NCBI GenBank assembly: GCA_019308645.1
Contig: JAFDHR010000222.1
Span: forward strand, 1-5,882
Length of the DNA stretch: 5,882 nt
Direction: 5' to 3'
Source: Deltaproteobacteria bacterium
GTDB lineage: Bacteria > Desulfobacterota > DSM-4660 > Desulfatiglandales > B25-G16
The notes under the pieces are model-generated. The model was not told the origin of the DNA. It did not search any database and worked only from the letters and a program-made list of their open reading frames with translations. The position numbers and the translations under genes were made by a program. Below are positions 1 through 5,181 of this stretch, one piece after another (position 1 is the stretch's first letter; each line of letters starts with the position of its first letter).

Positions 1-1401
1 ATTAGCAGTGAGATTAAACTTCTCCTGAATGTGGATGGAGCGATTGTCATATTGCTTGATGAGGAGAAGAAGGAGCTCTTTTTTTTAGGAACGGCATATG
101 AGGATAGAGCTACCCAAAAAAGGGCAAAAGAGATTCGTTTTCCTGCAGATAAAGGTATATCAGGTAAAGTCATCGAAACCGGTAAACCAGTCATCGTTTC
201 TGATACCTCCAAAGACCCGAATTATTATTCTGTGGTGGATGAGCAACTTGGATATGATTCCCGTAATATGCTGGATGTACCTTTGAGAAGTAGTGATCGA
301 ATTGTCGGGGTTTTATGTGCCATTAATAAAAAAGAAGGGGTTTTTGATAACACAGATGTTGATCTACTGAGTATGATAGGAGGGACCGTTGCCCTTTCCA
401 TTGAAAATGCCAGGGTTTCTAATGAGCTAAAAAAGGCATACAAGGAAGTTACAAGCTTGAACAAGGCAAAAGACAATGTTATCAACCATCTGTCCCATGA
501 ATTAAAGACACCTGTCGCAATCCTGGCTAGTTCTTTAAATATACTGACAAGGAAATTGACAGCTCTTCCTGAAGAGACATGGAAGTCATCCATAGAAAGG
601 GCCCAAAGGAATCTGGATCGCATAAAGGATATTGAGTACGAGGTGGAAGATATAATGCGGGATAAGCAACACAAGACCTATGGTCTCCTTTCCATGATAC
701 TCGATCAGTACACCGATGAATTGGAGAGCCTTATTGCTGAGGAGGCAGGAGATGTTCCCATAGTTGAGCGAGTTAGAAAACGCATTGAAGAAATATTTGG
801 ACCCAAGGAAATCGTACAAGAAGAAATTGTTCTGGATGAATATGTCAAGGAAAGACTTGACTATAGCAAACCATTATTTTCACACCGTCAGGTTGAAATT
901 ATAAGCAACCTTGTTCCTACACCGCCCATATATATGCCTTCGGATCCTTTACAAAAGGTGATTGATGGCCTGATAAAAAATGCCATAGAAAATACTCCTG
1001 ATGAGGGGAAGATAGAAATTATTGTCCAAAAAAAATGGAATGGTTCCGAGTTGGTGGTGCATGACTATGGTATTGGCATTATAGAAGAAGCTCAGAGACG
1101 AATATTTGAAGGTTTTTTTGCAACCCAAGATACGATGGTTTATTCCTCGAAAAGACCATATCATTTTAATGCAGGGGGGAAGGGGGCGGACTTGTTACGT
1201 ATGAAAATTTTCTCCGAGCGGTATAATTTCAAGATAGACATGGCGTCTTCAAGGTGTCGATTTATACCCAAAGAAAGTGATATTTGTCCTGGGAGGATCA
1301 GCATTTGCGCCAAACAAAGAAGATTGTTATCACTCAGGTGGGACTATTTTCTCTCTGTATTTCCCACCAGCTCCCAGACGGGCCCGGTCCGAAAGGGCTG
1401 A
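1..1401 (+). CDS. GAF-domain sensor histidine kinase, 5'-partial, with likely C-terminal frameshift
   Basis: This is a cytoplasmic two-component sensor kinase; its signal and response regulator are unknown. The frame is open to base 1, so the start lies upstream and the GTG at 31 is internal. Counting residues from base 1, a GAF domain covers about 10-135 (RFPADKGISGKVIETGKPV, then DVPLRSSDRIVGVLCAINK). A short coiled coil leads to the HisKA domain with the H-box SHELKTP, phospho-acceptor His166 (codon 496-498). After a longer helical linker (about 215-280) comes the ATPase domain: N-box around Asn327, G1 box DYGIGI from Asp355, F-box-like FEGFF, and G2 box GGKGADL from Gly392. No membrane segment is visible in this part. 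The frame as read ends in a non-homologous tail (RRLLSLRWDYFLSVFP), while the expected terminal strand lies in the next frame up to 1408. Family assignment is secure; whether the kinase is intact is not. Confidence 0.9.
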   Translation: MSSEIKLLLNVDGAIVILLDEEKKELFFLGTAYEDRATQKRAKEIRFPADKGISGKVIETGKPVIVSDTSKDPNYYSVVDEQLGYDSRNMLDVPLRSSDRIVGVLCAINKKEGVFDNTDVDLLSMIGGTVALSIENARVSNELKKAYKEVTSLNKAKDNVINHLSHELKTPVAILASSLNILTRKLTALPEETWKSSIERAQRNLDRIKDIEYEVEDIMRDKQHKTYGLLSMILDQYTDELESLIAEEAGDVPIVERVRKRIEEIFGPKEIVQEEIVLDEYVKERLDYSKPLFSHRQVEIISNLVPTPPIYMPSDPLQKVIDGLIKNAIENTPDEGKIEIIVQKKWNGSELVVHDYGIGIIEEAQRRIFEGFFATQDTMVYSSKRPYHFNAGGKGADLLRMKIFSERYNFKIDMASSRCRFIPKESDICPGRISICAKQRRLLSLRWDYFLSVFPTSSQTGPVRKG

Positions 1402-1408
1402 AGACTAA
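1313..1408 (+). other. Displaced C-terminal end of the kinase ATPase domain (frame shifted relative to the CDS)
   Basis: Read in the frame starting at 1313, this stretch encodes NKEDCYHSGGTIFSLYFPPA and then a stop at 1406-1408. SGGTxFSLYFP is the usual last strand of a HATPase_c domain, so these bases belong to the kinase but sit one base out of its frame. The switch falls within about 1307-1320, around the A-rich CCAAACAAAGAAG. Skipping one base there would join ICAK to KEDC. It may be a real mutation, a sequencing or assembly error, or less likely recoding; no classic slippery heptamer is visible. Confidence 0.75.
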
Positions 1409-1424
1409 ATGAGCTCAAAGCGGA

Positions 1425-1456
1425 AAGCTGCTGAACTCGCCAGCTTATTATTTGTT
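1425..1456 (+). terminator. Possible weak terminator hairpin after the kinase
   Basis: AAGCTG (1425-1430) and CAGCTT (1441-1446) can pair as a 6-bp stem around a 10-base loop. A T-rich but interrupted run (ATTATTTGTT) follows. The position just after the kinase stop fits a terminator, but the stem is short and the U-tract imperfect. The rest of the gap to 1521 shows no clear promoter. Confidence 0.3.
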
Positions 1457-1521
1457 ACTTTATAGAACAGGGCAGGGTGGATGATTGTTATATCAGGCAT
1501 TGATCAAGATGGAGGTTTTAG

Positions 1522-2310
1522 ATGAAATATCGTGAACTGATCATTGAAAGAGAGGGATCTCTGGTCACGGTGACTTTGAACGGACCGAAATCATTAAATA
1601 CCTTATCTGTGCGTATGCTCAGAGAGCTCAGAGAGGTCGCTTTGAGTTTTCAGGATGATCCAGGTATCCGTGTTGTTATTCTGACAGGAGCTTCAGGCGT
1701 TTTCAGTGCAGGTTTGGACCTTAAGGACCCAGAGGTACGAAAAATGGTACGTGGGACTATGGATGAACGGAGAGAACGAGTCGTATTGGGACCGCGTGCC
1801 TGTCGTGCCTGGGAAGAAACGGAGCCGGTTACCATTGCAGCTGTCGAGGGATTTTGTGTGGGAGGTGGGGTTTCACTCGTAATTTCCTGTGATTTTCGCA
1901 TCATGGGACAGTCTGCATTCATGCGTATACCTGAGATTGAACTGGGATTAAATTATAGCTGGGGCTCCATTCCTCGATTACTTCATCTTATAGGGCCTGC
2001 TAAGACCAAGCAAATGATTTTATTAGGCGAGCAGGTGCCAGCAAAAAAATGTCTGACATGGGGTCTTGCTGAAGAGGTAGTTTCGGATGGATCAACTATG
2101 GAAACTGCGATAGCTCTGGGTGAGAAGATTCTCAAAAAACCACCTATACCCGTTTCTATGACAAAACAGGCCATAACCACTATAACCGCTGCTCTTGATA
2201 GAGCAGGTATCTATATGGACACAGATCAGTTTCTCCTTACAACCTATTCAAAAGATCACGAGAAGGGGCTTGCCGCTTTTCTGAATAAAAAACTTAACAA
2301 TAGTTCTTGA
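1522..2310 (+). CDS. Enoyl-CoA hydratase/isomerase family (crotonase-fold) protein
   Basis: This 262-residue protein has the normal length for a single-domain crotonase, a soluble trimeric or hexameric family acting on acyl-CoA thioesters. The start ATG is preceded by GGAGG at 1511-1515, six bases away. The oxyanion-hole segments are clear: FSAGLDL (61-67, with Ala63) and CVGGGVSL (112-119, with Gly115). The substrate-helix region AFMRIPEIELGLNYSWGSIPRL follows. Compared with rat mitochondrial crotonase, the second catalytic glutamate is kept as Glu138 in PEIELGL, but the first is replaced by Ser118 in GGGVSL. A standard two-glutamate hydratase mechanism is therefore doubtful; isomerase, hydrolase or other crotonase chemistry is possible. 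The C-terminal helices look complete (FLLTTYSKDHEKGLAAFLNKK). It lies 120 bases after the kinase and 128 before the GMC gene. The family is sure, the exact reaction unknown. Confidence 0.92.
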   Translation: MKYRELIIEREGSLVTVTLNGPKSLNTLSVRMLRELREVALSFQDDPGIRVVILTGASGVFSAGLDLKDPEVRKMVRGTMDERRERVVLGPRACRAWEETEPVTIAAVEGFCVGGGVSLVISCDFRIMGQSAFMRIPEIELGLNYSWGSIPRLLHLIGPAKTKQMILLGEQVPAKKCLTWGLAEEVVSDGSTMETAIALGEKILKKPPIPVSMTKQAITTITAALDRAGIYMDTDQFLLTTYSKDHEKGLAAFLNKKLNNSS

Positions 2311-2426
2311 TCAAACCCACAAAACTCTAGAAATATGGGCATGCCTTATTAAACATTAAATATTTTACCCAAAAAAATAAATATTGCGACTCGGCTTTTG
2401 AACGTTAGGAAATGTTTATGCATAGC

Positions 2427-2433
2427 AAAGGAG
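2427..2433 (+). promoter_or_regulatory. Shine-Dalgarno site that sets the GMC oxidoreductase start
   Basis: AAAGGAG lies five bases before the ATG at 2439. The in-frame upstream ATG at 2412 has only a weak GGA one base away, and the extra residues FMHSKGEI would precede a Rossmann strand that normally starts right at the N-terminus (MYDYVIIGSGFGG). The 2439 start is therefore preferred. Confidence 0.8.
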
Positions 2434-2438
2434 AAATA

Positions 2439-4001
2439 ATGTACGATTATGTCATTATTGGATCAGGTTTTGGAGGAAGTGTTTCCGCATTGCGTTTGGC
2501 TGAGAAAGGTTACAAGGTAATAGTTTTGGAAAAAGGCAAACGCTATGGCACTAAAGACTTTCCCCATACCAATTGGAATCTTCGTAAAAATTTATGGATA
2601 TCTCAGTTAGGGCTTTATGGTATCTGGGTTCTTTCGTTACTCAAACATGTTTTTATTCTTCATGGCACTGGTGTCGGTGGCGGAAGTCTCAATTATTGCA
2701 ACCAGCTACTCGTGCCGCCAGATGAGGTTTTTGAAAAGAAAGAATGGGGTCCGGGCGACTGGAAGGCCAGATTAGCGCCTTTTTACGCTGTGGCCCGGCG
2801 CATGTTAGGGGTAAACCCCAGTCCCCAGGTGGGAAAGGCGGACAGGATTTTGGCAGAAATCGGCAAAGAGATCCGCGGGGAAGATACGTTCCATATCAAC
2901 GATGTGGGGGTATTTTTCGGTGAACCGGATAAGACTGTGCCCGATCCCTATTTTGATGGAGAAGGTCCGGAAAGAACTGGTTGTACCTTTTGCGGTGCCT
3001 GTATGATCGGATGTCCTGTTGGCAGCAAAAACACATTAGATAAGAACTATCTATACCTGGCAGAACACAAATATGGTGTCGAAATTTTTCCCGAAACAGA
3101 GGTGACTGGCGTTCGCCCATCGGAAAATGGTTATGAAGTCTATGCCAAAAAATCCACCAGCCTTCTTCATCCGAAAATGATTTTTAAGGCTCGCGGTGTT
3201 GTGTTCAGTGGCGGGGTCATGGGATCTGTAAAACTGCTTCTTAAGTGCAAACGCAGAGGTCTTTTACCCGGTCTTTCCGATAAATTGGGAGATTTCATCC
3301 GCACAAACTCCGAAGCAATCCTTGGGGTAAAGGCCAATGACAGGCACGCTGATTATTCCGATCAAATCGCAATTACATCAGGGATTTATCCAGATGAAAA
3401 TACTCATGTTGAAGTTGTGCGGTTTAATAAAGGCTCCGATGTTATGGCGAGCCTTACAACCTTGCTCACGGATGGCGGTGGAGGGATCCCTCGTGTTGTA
3501 AGATTCCTTGGAAATGCCTTTCTACATCCGTGGGCCTTTCTTACAACTTTATGGCCTTTAGGGTGGGGCGCTCGAACGTCCATTCTCCTTGTTATGCAAA
3601 AGGAAGAAAATCACATGCGCTTTGATTACAGGCGGCGCTGGTGGCGCTTAGGAAAGCGGAGTATGAATTCCGAACTGGCGCCTGGTACCAGAAAAGTCCC
3701 GTCATATATTCCCATTGCCAATAAAATTGCCAGACACATGGGTGAAAAAATCAATGGCCAACCCTTGAGTTCATGGCCAGAGGTCCTTTTTGATGTACCC
3801 ACGACCGCACATATCCTGGGGGGTTGTGTTATGGGTGAAACAGCTGAGAAGGGGGTGGTTGATTTTAACGGAGAAGTCCACGGTTATCCCAATCTATTCG
3901 TGGTGGACGGCTCCAATGTCCCGGTTAATCTTGGGGTGAATCCGAGCCTAACTATCACCGCTATAGCAGAATATATTATGTCGAAAATGCTTAATAAATA
4001 G
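2439..4001 (+). CDS. GMC-family FAD oxidoreductase, cholesterol oxidase (ChoD)-like, with ferredoxin-like Cys motif
   Basis: This 520-residue flavoprotein likely oxidises a hydroxyl group on a hydrophobic substrate. The FAD Rossmann motif is at the N-terminus (YDYVIIGSGFGGSVSA, then VIVLEKGKRYG), with a second FAD-contact segment HGTGVGGGSLNYCNQ (75-89). The C-terminal GMC block carries AHILGGCVMG (His458) and DGSNVPVNLGVNPSLTITAIAEYI (Asn501), matching the His447/Asn485 pair of Streptomyces cholesterol oxidase; Glu325 in NTHVEVV may match its Glu361. Residues 182-192 read CTFCGACMIGC followed by Pro, a CX2CX2CX3CP arrangement suggesting an iron-sulfur cluster and hence a dehydrogenase rather than an O2-using oxidase. 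Hydrophobic stretches at about 54-75 and 352-386 could help membrane or lipid contact. There is no signal peptide. Substrate is not deducible: sterol, isoprenoid or other lipid alcohols are all possible. Confidence 0.9.
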   Translation: MYDYVIIGSGFGGSVSALRLAEKGYKVIVLEKGKRYGTKDFPHTNWNLRKNLWISQLGLYGIWVLSLLKHVFILHGTGVGGGSLNYCNQLLVPPDEVFEKKEWGPGDWKARLAPFYAVARRMLGVNPSPQVGKADRILAEIGKEIRGEDTFHINDVGVFFGEPDKTVPDPYFDGEGPERTGCTFCGACMIGCPVGSKNTLDKNYLYLAEHKYGVEIFPETEVTGVRPSENGYEVYAKKSTSLLHPKMIFKARGVVFSGGVMGSVKLLLKCKRRGLLPGLSDKLGDFIRTNSEAILGVKANDRHADYSDQIAITSGIYPDENTHVEVVRFNKGSDVMASLTTLLTDGGGGIPRVVRFLGNAFLHPWAFLTTLWPLGWGARTSILLVMQKEENHMRFDYRRRWWRLGKRSMNSELAPGTRKVPSYIPIANKIARHMGEKINGQPLSSWPEVLFDVPTTAHILGGCVMGETAEKGVVDFNGEVHGYPNLFVVDGSNVPVNLGVNPSLTITAIAEYIMSKMLNK

Positions 4002-4159
4002 GCAATGTTCTAAGGTAGAGGCATTAAGGTTTAGGGTCAAAATGGTGTATATAGGCTTTAGAAATAGATTCTATTGATTGGTCGGAAATACACTATTTTG
4101 AAGAGGCCCCATACAGAGACTTGTTTAAGGAAATAAAATATCTGCTCAATAATTTAAGC

Positions 4160-4181
4160 AAGGACATGGGTGTCTTTTTTT
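4160..4181 (+). terminator. Possible intrinsic terminator within the left arm
   Basis: On the + strand AAGGACA can pair with TGTCTTT around a TGGG loop, giving seven pairs including one G·U. The run of seven T (4175-4181) forms the end of the stem and the U-tract. It could end transcripts coming from the GMC gene 160 bases upstream. The stem is weak, with only a few G-C pairs, so this is tentative. Confidence 0.35.
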
Positions 4182-4191
4182 GTTATGCCCT
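4161..4191 (+). repeat. Left terminal inverted repeat
   Basis: This 31-base arm pairs with 4321-4352. Relative to the right arm it differs at two bases (AGGACATGGGTGTC against AGGGCATGGGTATC) and lacks one C after the T run. It also contains its own imperfect hairpin, AGGACAT with ATGCCCT. Confidence 0.75.
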
Positions 4192-4275
4192 TCTTAATAG
4201 GGTGCCTTGCCATGTCGTTTCAAAATTGGGTAATAGCAACTTGTCCTTAGAATCATATGCTCCGTCTATATTATC

Positions 4276-4291
4276 TCCCGACATGTCGGGA
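4276..4291. repeat. Perfect 16-bp palindrome TCCCGACATGTCGGGA
   Basis: The stretch TCCCGACATGTCGGGA is identical to its reverse complement. It lies inside the inverted-repeat element, next to the inner arm AAACGACA. It could be a binding site for a dimeric protein, a cruciform tip or a structural part of the element. No known operator is recognised. Confidence 0.6.
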
Positions 4292-4320
4292 AAACGACAA
4301 CTAATCTTAAGTTATATTTA

Positions 4321-4352
4321 AGGGCATAAGCAAAAAAAGATACCCATGCCCT
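4321..4352 (-). repeat. Right terminal inverted repeat
   Basis: This 32-base arm is the partner of 4161-4191. It begins AGGGCATAAG and ends ATGCCCT on the + strand, so AGGGCAT (4321-4327) and ATGCCCT (4346-4352) form a perfect 7-bp hairpin within the arm itself. No U-tract follows on the + strand. Confidence 0.75.
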
Positions 4353-4508
4353 AATAAAGCAGTAAATTTCCACAGGATTTTGAGCAATTACGAAATAAAG
4401 CAAAAGAAGAGACACTCCCTTAACTTTGACGTTACCCTGGACTTTGTGGCCTTTCTATTTCTTGATAGTGACGGTAAAAATATGATAGGGTTCATGGATT
4501 ATAACTAT

Positions 4509-4516
4509 AAGGAGGT
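4509..4516 (+). promoter_or_regulatory. Near-ideal Shine-Dalgarno site of the SCP2 gene
   Basis: AAGGAGGT is a near-perfect anti-16S match six bases before the ATG at 4523. It fixes that start and argues against the longer overlapping open frame that runs through this point from 4380 to 4871 in another frame. Confidence 0.85.
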
Positions 4517-4522
4517 TACATC

Positions 4523-5095
4523 ATGTATCAAGCCGGGACCAAAGAATGGGATGAGAATTATGCCAGGCTGGTTGAAGAAAGAAAAAAATCGGAGCCCCAA
4601 CCTTACATCATTGGCACACCTGAATGGGCCTCTGAATTCGAAAATAAGATACAAGGGGATGACCGATACAAGGCTGCCGCAAGGACCTGGGAGGGATCAG
4701 TGGTTCTGGTCTTTAAGGCAAATCCTGAGGCCGGGTTTGAAGACGATGTTTTTGTTTTCATGGATCTATGGCATGGCGAATGCCATTCATCAAGAATCGT
4801 CCCTGCTGAAGTTGGAAGAACCGGGGATTATGTGCTTGAAGCCGAGTATGAGCGATGGAAAAAGATATTGAGAAAAGAGCTTAACGTGGTTAAAGAGATC
4901 GCTACTTTGAAACTGAAACTCGTTCCCTTCAACGTAAAGAAAGCGGCAAAGCTTGCGGCCGCTACTCAAGCGGCTATCAGGCTCGTGGCCCTTGCGGGTG
5001 AGGTAAGTGATAAATTTCCTGATGAATTGGAAGTGGAGGAATTCCAATCGTTCAAGGTCATGCACAAGGACCTGAAGGCTCAATTTGGCATTTGA
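4523..5095 (+). CDS. SCP2-type sterol carrier / lipid-binding domain protein
   Basis: This 190-residue protein resembles the SCP2 sterol-binding family (COG3255 type), whose small alpha/beta fold holds fatty acyl chains, acyl-CoA or sterols in a hydrophobic cavity. The recognisable part runs from about 30 to 165: GTPEWASEFENKI, TWEGSVVLVFKA, VFVFMDLWHGEC (76-87), SRIVP, then YERWKKILRKEL and KLKLVPFNVKKAAKLAA, followed by KFPDEL. The N-terminus (1-28) is charged and has no signal peptide, so it should be cytoplasmic. A C-terminal stretch of about 25 residues extends past the domain. There are no catalytic motifs; a carrier or substrate-presenting role is inferred. It lies 86 bases before the AOR gene, so the two may be co-transcribed, and it shares a lipid theme with the GMC gene upstream. 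The ligand cannot be told from sequence. Confidence 0.85.
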   Translation: MYQAGTKEWDENYARLVEERKKSEPQPYIIGTPEWASEFENKIQGDDRYKAAARTWEGSVVLVFKANPEAGFEDDVFVFMDLWHGECHSSRIVPAEVGRTGDYVLEAEYERWKKILRKELNVVKEIATLKLKLVPFNVKKAAKLAAATQAAIRLVALAGEVSDKFPDELEVEEFQSFKVMHKDLKAQFGI

Positions 5096-5181
5096 GCGCA
5101 AAAGGTAGTTGTGCACAGGGTAAAGAGTATGGAGCAAAACAACATGATGCCACGCACTATGCGATTTAGGGAGGTGAAAAA

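Larger units (their letters stand above)
4161..4352. mobile_element. MITE-like inverted-repeat element, about 192 bp, no coding capacity
   Basis: The left end (4161-4191) and the reverse complement of the right end (4352-4321) match at 29 of 31 aligned positions with one single-base gap. Both arms contain CATGGGT, a run of seven T and TTATGCCCT (or the complement). Sequence outside the arms does not pair, which sets sharp ends. Farther in, TGTCGTTT (4213-4220) pairs with AAACGACA (4292-4299), each 21 bases inside its arm. There is no transposase, so if mobile it would need one in trans. No clean target duplication is seen; AAGCA occurs at 4156-4160 and 4357-4361, but the right copy is four bases away from the arm. 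Alternatives are a large RNA hairpin or a bidirectional processing or termination signal. Confidence 0.6.
4002..4522. other. Non-coding gap of about 520 bases
   Basis: No convincing gene is seen here. Short open frames at 4121-4321 (TTG start, no ribosome site) and from 4380 into the next gene (TTG start, wrong frame) resemble no known protein. The stretch 4002-4160 is AT-rich and featureless apart from trivial short inverted repeats. The centre, 4161-4352, is an inverted-repeat element. From 4353 to 4522 lies the leader of the SCP2 gene; a TTGACG at 4426-4431 resembles a -35 box but has no matching -10 box at normal spacing, so no promoter is called. Confidence 0.7.

Noticed and set aside
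949..1164. Minus-strand open frames within the kinase, GMC and SCP2 genes
   Set aside because: They lie wholly or largely opposite well-supported genes, lack recognisable domains and look like antisense shadows.
1457..1510. Sigma-70 or sigma-54 promoter before the crotonase gene
   Set aside because: TTATAT near 1489 has no good -35 partner, and the GG-rich stretch lacks the GC element at the spacing needed for sigma-54.
2338..2345. GGCATGCC palindrome between the crotonase and GMC genes
   Set aside because: Eight bases is short enough to arise by chance, there is no following U-tract and no second copy that would suggest an operator.
2412..2438. Upstream ATG as start of the GMC oxidoreductase
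   Set aside because: There is only a GGA one base before it, and the extension precedes a Rossmann strand that normally begins at the N-terminus; the ATG at 2439 has AAAGGAG at good spacing.
4059..4073. TAGAA/TTCTA inverted repeat after the GMC gene as a terminator
   Set aside because: The stem is five mostly A-T pairs and no T run follows.
4121..4321. 66-codon open frame between the GMC and SCP2 genes
   Set aside because: It has a TTG start, no ribosome site and no recognisable protein features, and most of it lies inside the inverted-repeat element.
4380..4871. 163-codon open frame overlapping the SCP2 gene
   Set aside because: It has a TTG start with no ribosome site and overlaps a gene with clear homology and an ideal Shine-Dalgarno in another frame; its translation looks like an out-of-frame shadow.
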